From: Zygnema cylindricum
Lineage: Eukaryota > Streptophyta > Zygnematophyceae > Zygnematales > Zygnemataceae
Length of the DNA stretch: 25,321 nucleotides
Reading direction: 5' to 3'
Assembly: GCA_037447655.1 (NCBI GenBank)
Contig: JBBHKE010003410.1
Coordinates: 194,082 to 219,402 of the forward strand
Shown: positions 9,654 through 19,552 of the stretch, one piece after another
Layout of the letters: every line of letters starts with the position of its first letter
Numbering within the stretch: position 1 is the first letter of the stretch
Position numbers and translations under genes: made by a program
The notes under the pieces: generated by a model
What the model saw: only the letters and a program-made list of their open reading frames with translations
Told to the model about the DNA's origin: nothing
Databases searched by the model: none

Positions 9654-10157
9654 TCATTTTTTCATTTTTCCTTCATGAAGCTTCAAGCGAATACCTTTAT
9701 ATTTAAGAAAGTGTATTAGATGACCAAAAATAATTTCATCTTGTCGATTATACACTTTATTTTGCATGCCACTTTTAAAAAACCCGAGCAAAGATTTTAT
9801 CCACCTCCTCCCCTTTTCATCCAACCAAAATCCACTTTCCCTTTTCCATTTCCAACAATCAGCTCCATCCCCAATTTGCAACACATACTCAGATGCTAAC
9901 CCTTTTACATGCACACCTTTATAGAGGGTATTACTCCCATTAGTGATGTCAAAACCATTACCCCCCAAATTTATCGTTAAATCAAGAGTCCCCACTAAGT
10001 TCCTCGTAAAATCTACATCTTCCGTACTCATATATTTATCCATGATTCTCACCCCATTTTCTGAACTTTCCTTACTCTCTCCCATGGAATTCTTTCCACT
10101 ATCACTTTCTAAATTTATTCCCAATAAATATTTCTCCTCCCCTATACCTTTCATTTA
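9654..10157 (-). pseudogene. Element R pol remnant (RT end fused to RNase H end)
   Basis: An open frame of about 166 codons starts with KGIGEEKYLLGINLESD, matching DIGEAKYILGIQMERD near the end of RT in F. It continues through scattered short blocks to EYVLQIGDGADCW, WIKSLLGFF and SGMQNKVY, which match TGYVLQIGSGACCW, WVKSLL and CGTQNVFC of the F RNase H. The YVDD motif, the first RNase H Asp and the VEYMA block are missing. It looks like pol reduced by several internal deletions that happened to keep a frame, and it can have no RT activity. A product is possible but not shown. Confidence 0.75.
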
Positions 10158-10364
10158 ACATTCCTCTTCTCCCCTATCCTTTAGAACCCCTTCAAGTTTC
10201 ACGTCTCCCCTTTCCTCGGAATCCGTTGAAGTCTCCCTTTTCGATTAGTTTTCTGTTTCCAAAATATCTATAAAACTATCCTCAATATTTTGAACTCCCT
10301 CAAGTATTTTCTCTCTCTTTACTTCCCTTATACCTCCAAAAGCACACTGTTGCTTACGTGGAAT
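10158..10364 (-). other. Element R gag-pol remnant linker
   Basis: On the minus strand this charged, stop-containing stretch contains CAFGGIRE (matching CAFGGMRD just before the protease site in F) followed by an acidic linker like that after the F integrase. The protease active site and the whole integrase core are therefore deleted here. Confidence 0.6.
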
Positions 10365-11496
10365 TTATGTGCGTTTTTCTCTCTTCCCCATACTACCGAT
10401 GCGGAGAAGCTCCAACATATCTTCATCCTCTTTCTCCTCTTCCCCTTCTTCCTTCTCATCCACATTCCAACTTCTAAGTTGTTTCAAACAAGGGCATTCC
10501 TCTATATAATGACCCGGTTCCCTACAAAAGAAGCAAACCCTTTTTTTCAAAGCTCTTGTTTCTTTTCCTCTCCCTCTCTTTCTACCAAAGTTCCGATAAG
10601 GTTTACCTTTGTCTTTCTTCCTCTCATCACGCTTGCGCTGGTCACCGCAGTTCCTCTGATCACGCTTCCGCAATCACCACCAGCTATAAATGCATTCACT
10701 CTGTCACTTCCCCTACGAAGCTCCAAAGTGCTTTCCCTCACAAGAATTATCCCCATGGTAAAGCTCCAAGTCCATGAGGAGACATCCATTGCCTGTATAC
10801 GACAAATGATGTTTTCGTACTCATCTGGGAGTTTCATAAATAGTGTATTAATCTTCCTCTCCTCGGATTCTACATATCCCGCACTAGCAAGCTCAACATA
10901 TAGCGCAGCATTATCATTGCAAAACACTATCATGCTACCGCCATTATAAGCATAGGCATCTATTTCTTGTTTTACTAATTGTTGCCTCTGAATAGTCTCA
11001 CTCTTACAAATCTGACTTAGTGCTTCCCATATCTCTGAAGACTTCGTTAAGTTTATAAGGGTGGTAGCTATGGACTTAGCCACATTTCTAAGTATGAGAT
11101 GCTTTGCTATAGTGTTTTTGTATTCCCATATTTTTTTCTGTCATTTTCTTCAGTTTTAATCGCTTCAAGTGGTACCATAGCTGAGAGCCTAGCTCCCCTT
11201 ACCATAGGTGTCCCTTTTTCCTTCTCCCCTATTTCCCCATCCACGACAAGGTTTTTCCCTTCACCTTCCGTTGCATCTGAACTTCGGTTGATATTTTGGG
11301 CAGCCTTAGATGATTCTCCATAGTAAGCTCCTCCAAAGCCAAGTGGCGGACATCTCACTTGTCCGAAGACAATTTCCCATAAGTGCTTCTCGATAAGCAA
11401 TCCCTCCATCATAAATCCTCAATAAGTGAAGCCTGTTCCATCAAACATATGCATCCTAATTGGTGGGCCCATAACCTGAAACTCTATGTGCTCCAT
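10365..11496 (-). pseudogene. gag: Element R gag, frameshifted
   Basis: Read on the minus strand, the frame begins at an ATG in the LTR end (11496) or in the primer site (11472). It has GTGFTY then a TGA (11421-11419) where a Trp is expected in copia Gag, and continues with EKHLWEIVFGQ. The Gag core is in the next frame (11083-10547: KSSEIWEALSQICKS, YNGGSM, KLPDEYENIICRIQ). The basic region and an intact CCHC knuckle CFFCREPGHYIEEC (10535-10494) are in a third frame. The domain order matches F, with one stop and two frame changes. Gag is kept nearly full length while pol is lost. Confidence 0.85.
11462..11476 (-). promoter_or_regulatory. Element R primer-binding site (half initiator tRNA-Met)
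   Basis: On the minus strand GGTTATGGGCCCACC immediately follows the 5' LTR, identical over 15 nt to the site in F although the two elements differ elsewhere. The plus strand therefore reads as the tRNA anticodon arm itself, with CAT at 11470-11472 as the anticodon. Confidence 0.85.
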
Positions 11497-12649
11497 TGCC
11501 CACTGAAATCGCAGATCCAAAAGAAGCTTATCTAGATAGTGGCGACTCCAAGTTCATATAAACCCAAATGACTGACACCTTGATAATCATAGACCCATGA
11601 TAGTTTCACCCCTGTGAAATAAGACTTTTTGTGTGCTCAGTTCCACCACAGAATGCAAAGTTAGAATATGAGTTTTGGACACATTCACCCACTTTGACTT
11701 TCCCTTATAAATACAGCCACCTTGGCAGGAAAAAACTCTGATCGACTACACCCTTTGTAGCGTGGACTCCCCTGAGTCGGCAGCAAAAAGAATCATTGAA
11801 AATGGTCAAGTAAATTGATAGATATGAATGGTCAAAGATGACCCCTTTGTATTGGAGCTCTCTCGGAGAGAGGCTTCTACATACTAAATTTTCTAAGTCC
11901 TATCTCTCTTTAAAACTCTATCTACTGACATACGGCACCAATCAAATTACTGTGTCGTACAGAAAAGTACATGTGCCGGTGTACTTTCTTTACGGCCATC
12001 GTACGACATGGCCAAAATGTCGACACGTGTCATATCGGGATTTGTTCCCGTAATCTCCGGAGTTGCCGCAATCCAACATTGTCGTGCCACGTGTCACATG
12101 ACGTGGCGATGACAGTAAAACGCCAAAAGTACATATTCCGTGATCGCGGCGCTTATCGTGGCCATCCGATTAAAATCGGATACAACTATAGTCGTTGAAA
12201 ATATACGCGCGGTATTTGTTTTGTGTTCGAAACAAATGCGTGGTATCTGTTTTATATAGTACATTAAAATCGTACAAAAAATATATCTTTGCATTACGTA
12301 TCTATATCCCGTTAAATGAACTAGTCAACGTGTAATATAATAAATATTTTTCGAACCTCATATATCCTATCATTAGTCCTAGACCTATAGGTTAATGCTA
12401 CCGCCTAATTTGACGGTCTGCAGGTACCCGGATCAAATCCCGGATCCGATAAATATTTTAGGTAACTATATCAAGATTTGCTTTCCTGTCCTCTTTGGAC
12501 CACCTAGGCAGCCATGGATCTAACTCCTCCTCAAGTCTTCAGTGACTGCGGCAAGTGTGGGGACTTCAGTGAAGAGTTAGAGGCAAGCTGTCATTGTTTT
12601 GGCTTTTATTTTACAATCTCTAGACCTATAAAATACTTAAATTTCAACA
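11477..12649 (-). repeat. Element R 5' LTR
   Basis: Direct copy of 8388-9561. The minus-strand TATA-like TATTTATAAGGG lies at about 11702-11713; the other LTR has a decayed version, so this copy may keep a better promoter. It ends next to the primer site. Confidence 0.93.
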
Positions 12650-12654
12650 TCTTG

Positions 12655-12797
12655 TCTTCACAGGGGTGAGGGTGGTAAGAATATTTTTGTTTTTGGGTGG
12701 CACTTATTCAGTGGGAAAGTGAAAGGGTCAAATATTATCCAAAAGGCTTTACATAAGGCTTCTCATTCTGTGGGTTAATGGAGACCACAAAATTTCA
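12655..12797 (+). repeat. Element F 3' LTR, right part
   Basis: Matches 3068-3202 of the 5' LTR, from the GGGTGAGGGTGG block to the terminal ATTTCA. With 7627-8387 it makes a 904-bp LTR. It is followed by cgtga (12798-12802), the right target duplication of F. Confidence 0.92.
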
Positions 12798-12802
12798 CGT
12801 GA

Positions 12803-12863
12803 CATTGATGCTTATCTATTTTCAACAATTATCACTGTATAACAGTTACATTTTTATCTTTCT
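12803..12863. repeat. Repeat B, copy 1, right part
   Basis: CATTGATGCTTATC through TTTTTATCTTTC matches 13636-13695. Together with 2033-2306 it restores the sequence seen uninterrupted in copy 2. Confidence 0.88.
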
Positions 12864-12892
12864 GCAGAGCATCCGGTTTTGCAATAACCTGG

Positions 12893-13045
12893 CAGGAGGG
12901 AGGGAGGGAGGGAGAGAGAGGGAAAGGGGGGGAGAGAGAGAGAGAGATAATAAGAGAGAGAGAGAGAGGGAGAGAAGGAGAGAGAGAAAGAGAGAACGGG
13001 AGATAGAGAGAGAGGGGGAGAGAAGGGAAGAGAGAGAGAGATGGA
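12893..13045 (+). repeat. Purine low-complexity tract (GGGA/GA)
   Basis: About 150 bases almost entirely of G and A, starting with GGGA units and passing into impure (GA)n. Reading frames through it are low-complexity artefacts. Confidence 0.9.
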
Positions 13046-13362
13046 GATAATGAATGTTAGAAGGACGACGACGGTGGTTCAAAAGTCCTGCAGCTTTTTC
13101 GCGCGAATACAGTGAAGTAGCCGTTCGGATGTTTTTTTCCTACGTCAGCTTTTCGGGTTACCGTTGGCCAGTTTCACAGAAATACGCAACTTTTACCCTA
13201 CTTCTATATAGCGCAATATTTTGAGGAAGGTCGTTTGTACGGTTTTCCGAGAACTTCCGAAATCTACAAAGTCGGTGCTCGGAAAGCCGTACATTATTCG
13301 AACGTCCGTCTGTTGCGGAAGTGATTTTTTTTCCGGTGGGAATAGGCTATCAATCAACCCGA
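13046..13362. other. Unassigned intergenic sequence
   Basis: Mixed-composition sequence. A 62-codon frame (13221-13409) has no recognisable motif and runs into repeat B. Nothing else was recognised. Confidence 0.35.
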
Positions 13363-13697
13363 CCCATAGAGTTGGCCGTACGATTACAAAAACGATTGAT
13401 GGAACTTGACCCTTAAAGGTAGACGGCGCAACATGTAACGCGTAACTGTAGGAAAATTAGTATCTTACAGAATTAGTACGTATTAAAGAACAAAAATTCA
13501 AATTTTCAAACGAAAAACTCACACTATTTAGTGAAATGATAATTTGACAAAAAAGAAATGCAGACTGTTCGTTTTAGTTGGGAAAACTTACCAATCAGCC
13601 ACGAATACTAACCAATCTGCAGACACAAAGCGTGTTATTGATGCTTATCCAATTTCAACAATTATCACTGTATAAAGGTTATATTTTTATCTTTCTT
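13363..13697. repeat. Repeat B, copy 2 (uninterrupted)
   Basis: Contiguous version of the sequence split in copy 1. At 13631 the text runs CACAAAGCGTGTTATTGATGC with no insertion, where copy 1 has CACAAAGCGTAA, then element F, then CGTGACATTGATGC. It serves as an empty-site reference for the F insertion. Confidence 0.9.
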
Positions 13698-13865
13698 TGT
13701 GGATTCCCAAGGGAAAGGAAACTGTATGGGAGGTGTAAAGGGAGATGGCACTCATCTGCTTCGAGATATGGAAACAGTAGACATGAAAAACTCATTATAA
13801 ATTGCATATCAGTTTAGGGATGCAAAATAGGTCATTCTCAAGAGTTATAAGAAACACGAGAACAA
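13698..13865. other. Unassigned spacer
   Basis: No recognisable gene or repeat. Confidence 0.35.
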
Positions 13866-14030
13866 GCTTTGATATATCGCAATATAATATATCAACACAT
13901 CATCTCAATAAATCGGCAAAATATCGGGATATTTAGCTTCTCGATATATCGAAGCAATATATCGATTACCGGCTACCTAGAATTAGGTACATACCGAATA
14001 TCGGCAATTGATCCACGATACCCAACACTA
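13866..14030 (-). mobile_element. Truncated relative of the hAT-like element
   Basis: Read on the minus strand from 14030 it begins TAGTGTTGGGTATCG and follows the left end of the 14801 element for about 130 bases, including GTACCTAATT and CTAAATATC, with many substitutions. It is dense in CGATATATCG-like palindromes. No opposite terminus or target duplication was found, so it is probably a decayed fragment. Confidence 0.6.
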
Positions 14031-14588
14031 CTTAAGACATTTAAATTCGTACAAGCTAGGAATTACTCAACATGTATCGTACGAACTAATTACAATTTAA
14101 TGTGAAATACGCATTTTGTACTATTGGTATTTGATATTTTTTTTTTTGATTTTCGTACGATCGTTGTATTTTTCGGTATATTGTCGTTTAACGAACTTAA
14201 TAACTACAGTACAGTATTGTAATGTAAAGTACGTTACACTCTGGACCTCTATTATTGAAAAAAAAATTATGAGTGAGGAAATAAAAATGTTATTAACGAT
14301 ATTCTAAGCTATATAATTTGAAGCCAACAAAACATTAACACTAAACAACATGCATAACACTAATTTATCTACACATTCCAATAGTGTAGCCCTTATAGTA
14401 TGTTGATTTAGTCGACGTTTGAACATGTGAGAATACGTTCGCACTTATTTCATTTGAATGACGCGTCAAATCTAAATGTTGTCTACCTCTATATTTATTA
14501 TCGCTAGATTATAATACAATACCGATATTATTGATATTAAACAGCAAAAGGGACAAACATATCGTTGAGGGAAGAATAAAATTGTTAT
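14031..14588. other. AT-rich sequence before repeat A copy 2
   Basis: No gene or clear repeat was identified. Its left-edge equivalent for copy 1 lies outside the window, so part of it may belong to repeat A. Confidence 0.4.
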
Positions 14589-16407
14589 TGGCGATACAAG
14601 GGAATGTATAATATTACTATATTTCAATGCTATATGTTATACAATAACATATAGTATTATATTATATAAAGTTTAGGGAATTTCTTGTCACATCACAATT
14701 CGATTCCGCAGTTTTTAGAACGAAAGTACGATACTCCAATATGGAACTCAAGTAAATACACCGTAGTGTAAAAAAATTATTCGTTTAAATATATTATAAG
14801 TAGTGTTGCGTATCGAGAACCACTTGCCAATATTCGATATGTACCTAATTTTAGGTACACGATACTCGATATATCACTAGCTAAATATCGTGATATTATA
14901 CAATATATTGAAGCATGATTTCGTGTTTTTTGTAATTATTCGTAGGTGTTTCTACCCGCATTCTCGTTCCAAAATGTATTTGTTTGGTGTACAGAGTTAT
15001 TTGTGCAGTTTGTTTTTTGTGATTATGCTTGAAAAATATGTTTTCTAAATAACCGACAAATACCACCGCTGTAGCGGTTGGACAGGTAGAAAAATGAAGT
15101 TTGTATGAGTTTTAAAGTACCGTGGACCGGATTAGTTTGTCATACAAAAAGTAGAAAACAAGTGTTTGCATCATCGCCTAAAAAAAAACAGAAAGTTGAA
15201 AATCGATAAGCATATATGTAACGCTTCCTGGCTGCAAAAACGAACAATATGCAAAAAAAATGTTGTCAGATTATCATTTTCATTTGGTGAAATGAGTGTG
15301 ATTGTTTTGTTTCAAAATTTTAAGTTTACATACAAATTATACAATGTACTTAATTTTTGGTGGTTAGATGTTGCGTCGTCTTGATTTAAGTTCCGTAACA
15401 AAATTCACGTCATACATGGCGTACCATACTATTTATCGTTTTTGATAAAATACCATATTATGTATAGTATAAAGTTTAAACAACACTATATATCGTAAAA
15501 TATATCGCGATATAATATGCTTGTCATGGTGCGATATACCGAGGCCTCTGACCGGTCGATAATCGATATATCGAATAAGGAATGTATCACGATCTAATCT
15601 TACCCGATACACAACATTAATTATAAGTGTACAGAAACAACCAGAGCTCCTATTATATTTTGGGTTGAAGGGCCTAACGACAACAAAACATTTATGCTAA
15701 TTTATAAGTCTAACATTAATTTGGATACACATTCCCATAGCTAATTTGACATGACAAGGCACACCCCAGAGACAAGCAAGCAAGAAGGAATTGCGCAAAA
15801 ATGTTGTTAGAAGACATTCTACGGGACTGCAAAGTTCCATTTATGTTAAACATGGGGAATTATCAAAAACATGATTGGCGTAAAAAACGGTTACATGCCC
15901 TTTCCTCGCAGACGTACAAATTGAAGTAACGCAAAACCTTTCCGTATATAGAAAAACCTTCATGGTTTCGATACGTGTACTTCTATTTTTAAATTCACTT
16001 TTTGTTTTTGTTGGGTTCTATTGCTCCGAACTTTTGACCATCACGTTATTGGTCGCGTTAATTTTGGAACAAAACTGAGTTTAGTTTAATATCCCGACAG
16101 CGGTTAACGGTGGAACCGAACGGCTGAGCTTGGTTCGGTCCTGCAGAATCTCACGGCAGCAATGGGAGCTGAGCTCATAGAATTGTAACCCTAGCTTGTA
16201 ACTTGTAATTTGTAACTTATACGGTGAATTATAGCATGTAACACTGTAAACTTGCATCCGTACGATAACCTGTAACAGTTGAACGGTATTGTAACTTGTG
16301 ACTTGTACGAAAACCCGCAGCTTGTACGGTACGGCTAAAAACCTCCGGTGAGACCTACAGATGCTTTTGAATTTTGAACCACCGTGGAGGGAATGTCAAA
16401 GCAGGAG
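14589..16407. repeat. Repeat A, copy 2
   Basis: Counterpart of 1-1829, with the same hAT-like insertion at 14801-15619. Homology ends at about 16407, 63 bases before the proposed helicase start codon. The region from 16195 to 16330 is rich in TGTAACTTGTAA-like words. The presumed promoter and 5' UTR of the helicase therefore lie in or against this repeat. Confidence 0.95.
14801..15619. mobile_element. hAT-like non-autonomous element (MITE), copy 2
   Basis: Starts TAGTGTTGCGTATCGAG and ends CCCGATACACAACATTA. It is bounded by a perfect 8-bp duplication, attataag, at 14793-14800 and 15620-15627. Length is 819 bp and no transposase frame is present. Same insertion as 213-1032, duplicated with repeat A. 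Confidence 0.88.
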
Positions 16408-16469
16408 ATCATCCTGTTTTCCTCCTCCTGTCGCTTCAGCAATCTCATCTTTGGCTTCCTCAGCCACTT

Positions 16470-17333
16470 ATGGCTGTCTCTGTATCTGCTTTTGACGTGT
16501 CCCTTAGAGGTCTTATTACAGAATTTTCTGTTATTTCGAGATCACGCTCTTCTGCTGAAAGACGAGAAAGGGCACCAGAATTAAGTATAAACTCTAGTCT
16601 AATTAGCGGTAGAAAGGTTTTATGTTTTCCTTCTCAGTTGATGCCCTTGCAAGGATGCCCTTCTCGTGATTCTTGGCCGCCACAGGATCAACAAATCATG
16701 TTTAGGAGTCTACATTCTTTTGAACCTTTACGAACTAGAAGTTGTTTTTTTTCAACGTTTTCAAAAAATTGGCACAAGACTGAATGTATTAGTTCGTTTT
16801 TTAATGGAGGACGAGATACATTCTGTCCTTGTTTCGCAAATTTTTATCAGCAGATTGTCCTGTTTCCAAACCACAGAAGAAAATTGGAGCATAAAACATT
16901 CAATTTAGGTTTAGAAAGCTCATTTTTCTACAACGGTTGGAAATTAACTTTGCCAAATTATGAACAGGACAAAACAGGTCAACGATACTTCTCTGTCTCT
17001 GCAAATTCTGTCGACAGGAGTGGTTCTCATGGAGGTAATGGAGACATCGATGACACACCAAGCAAATTCTATCGTCGATACTCGCGTACAAACCCTAATA
17101 AGTCGCCACTTACAAATGAAAATAGGATTAGGGATGATGATAAGAAGTTACAGACGTTTCCAAGTAGTAGTTTAGTCCTTGATAGTTTGAACAAAGAGCA
17201 AAGGGAGGCCGTACAGGTGCCACCTGGACCTGTACGGATTGTGGCAGGACCTGGTTCTGGAAAGACACGTGTCCTCACGCATAGAGTGGCCCATTTGGTT
17301 CTTAACTTGGGAGTGAGACCGTCGGAAATTATG
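16470..17333 (+). CDS. Helicase exon 1 (extension, Q motif, Walker A)
   Basis: 288 codons ending PSEIM, with donor ATG|GTGAGC. ATP-binding residues Gln244 and Lys265 are present. The first 240 residues have no domain that I recognise and include several Cys/Phe-rich stretches. Confidence 0.88.
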
Positions 17334-19462
17334 GTGAGCCGGTTATTTGTTTATTTCATGATTTTGTTTCTCAACGACGATCAAATTTTAGTCACGATTT
17401 TAGAGAATTTTTTTAATGATATTTTTCAGTGACACTTTTTAGTGATGCCACTTTCGTAGCTATGTTTAGAATTTATCTTGGATGGTTTCTCAACTCCTAA
17501 ATTTTATTTTTCTACAAGTATAAACAAAGAAATTTGGCACCATACAGAACATGACAAGAGTCTGAAACTCATAGTTACAGTCAACATGAAAATAAGGCAG
17601 TACCCATTACAATTTTTACAAGATATATGTAATTTATGATCAACAATTCAAATGCAAAAGTAGCATTTTTTACTTCAATGTTACCTACATCAATTTGCGT
17701 ACAACAATTTGCGAGACTCCATGAGGAATATAGATTAACAATGATGTTCTGAAACTGTTGTTCCTTAGCTTAGTACACCGCCCATCGCTATTAGTTTAAG
17801 TGAATTATTAGCGCTAACACTTTTGAAGAATTGACAACACTAAATCATGTTTTGCCACGTGGCTCATTATGAACCTCTTATCTAAATAGTGTTATTAACA
17901 CAAATTTATGATGTTGGTAAAATAACAAAACAGGCGCTCGAATTGGAGTTATTAACTCTAATAGCAATGGGCAGTGTCCTGTTTTGTGAATTAATTTTAC
18001 CTTCAAATGCGACAGGATACAATTTATGGTCTCTGATAAACTGAAGTGCTATTTTTATGCAATCCATAAAACAAAGTTAAAATTTGGAACTGGAGGATTT
18101 GACTTACCATGAAATGCATCATGTAGTAGCAACCACAGACTCTTTTTATGGAAACTTTTGAGGATTAAATAACTTTTTTCAATACTTATTTTGCGTTTGT
18201 TCTTCATCTACAATGTTCATTCTTCAAATGGCAATTCACTTTTTTTTTAATTATCTGAGTGAATGTCAAACATGAAATGTAGTTTTTTTCACCACTAGTT
18301 CCAAAAGGGGATAGATATGATGTCTATTCTACTATACCAAACAAACACATAGATTTTCGAAAAAATTGCATTCCCTTAATACCAAAAACACGTTTCTCTC
18401 TTATACACAATCTTATAGAGTTACATAAAAGTATATTACATTAATACCAAACATACGCAGATTTTCCATTTATACTCAACATTACATTGTTACATAGAAA
18501 TATGTTAGATGAAATCCAAACATAGCCATATTTTTCATGTTTACTTAATCCTAAAAAGTTGCGCAAATTTACACTACATTAATCCCAAATGCAAATGTAT
18601 TTCTCGTTTGTGCTCAATCTGATAAAAGTTACATTAAAGTAATCCCAACCGTAAGGATATTTCTCATGTATTAGATGACCTTTATAAGCAACCTCTATTC
18701 TTTGAAAAAAATAATCATGCCGACAAGGCAGTATTCACTAATGAAAGGCTGTATATCTCTAACAGTTATTTCTAATATAATCAAACGTACAAATTACAAA
18801 ATCCATTTCATCAAACGGCTCCATTATGCTAAGCCCTGATTATAACCGACCTCAATGATATTCTAACTCTCATTAATTTGTACAAGAGTTTTCTTTTTCG
18901 TTTTTCTTATTTTTTGAAATGGGGATTAAGTAAATGCAAAATTTATCCCATTTTTTGCTAAGAAAACCTTTGAATTAAATTTGTCTCACTTTCTACACTT
19001 TTAGGACCATGACTTATATGCCCTAAATTTTACATTATCTACAAAATACGAACTGTAACTTTTGTGATCTGATAGTTTATTGTTTTTCACTTGTATATAT
19101 ATGGGATGTATTAGTTGTATCTCGCACTTGATTTTACTAGTTTATGCTTTTTAGCATGCGTTGAGGTTTATTATACTGCAATACATGCTTATAATGCTAG
19201 TTATTTACCTGAACCTACCCTCCTTCTCACTACCCTCCCTCCCTCCCTGCCCTCCCCTATACTCCCAAGCGTAAAGCATGTCTTACTATGGATGAAATTA
19301 GAATTCCAAAAAATAACCAATGGAACAAAAACTGTAGAAAATGCTAAAAACTTAACTTTTCAATCCAAAAGTTGTGATATATCAATTCTCAACAAATTCT
19401 GATCGTTGAGTGCTCGTACTTGCAAATGGTCAAAATGAGATCACTAGTATGACTTAAAAAAG

Positions 19463-19552
<90 letters not shown>

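Larger units (their letters stand above)
8388..12649 (-). mobile_element. Copia-type LTR element R, internally deleted, nested in F
   Basis: The 4,262-bp element lies on the minus strand inside the 3' LTR of F and is bounded by a perfect TCTTG duplication (8383-8387 and 12650-12654). Its LTRs (11477-12649 as 5' LTR, 8388-9561 as 3' LTR) are 1,173 and 1,174 bp and differ at only a few percent, so it is younger than F. The internal region is 1,915 bp. It has the same half-tRNA primer site as F, a gag with an intact zinc knuckle, a short pol remnant and a clear polypurine tract. Protease, integrase and most of RT are absent, so it would depend on another element's enzymes. Confidence 0.95.
2307..12797 (+). 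mobile_element. Ty1/copia LTR retrotransposon F (degenerate, itself interrupted)
   Basis: Two direct LTRs start TGTTGAAAAG and end in ATTTCA. They flank gag, protease, integrase, reverse transcriptase and RNase H in copia order. The flanks cgtaa (2302-2306) and cgtga (12798-12802) are a 5-bp target duplication with one change. The 3' LTR is split by element R at 8388-12649, so without R and its extra target copy F is about 6.2 kb. The LTRs differ at roughly 15 percent of sites in a sampled stretch, so the insertion is old. Stop codons and frameshifts hit every domain, and the copy is not autonomous. Confidence 0.95.

Noticed and set aside
10290-10949. 219-codon plus-strand frame across element R.
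   Set aside because: It is the antisense shadow of the R gag, whose zinc knuckle and Gag core lie on the minus strand.
11462-11476. A partial initiator tRNA-Met gene on the plus strand.
   Set aside because: Only the anticodon arm is present, with no acceptor stem or T arm. Its position next to the LTR identifies a primer-binding site.
12846-13082. Leu/Ser-rich and Arg/Glu-rich open frames on both strands.
   Set aside because: They are translations of the GA/CT tract, with no domain and extreme composition.
16374-16469. Extending the helicase N-terminus to a TTG at 16374.
   Set aside because: It is not an ATG in a eukaryotic gene and would lie in repeat A right after a stop. The first in-frame ATG is at 16470.
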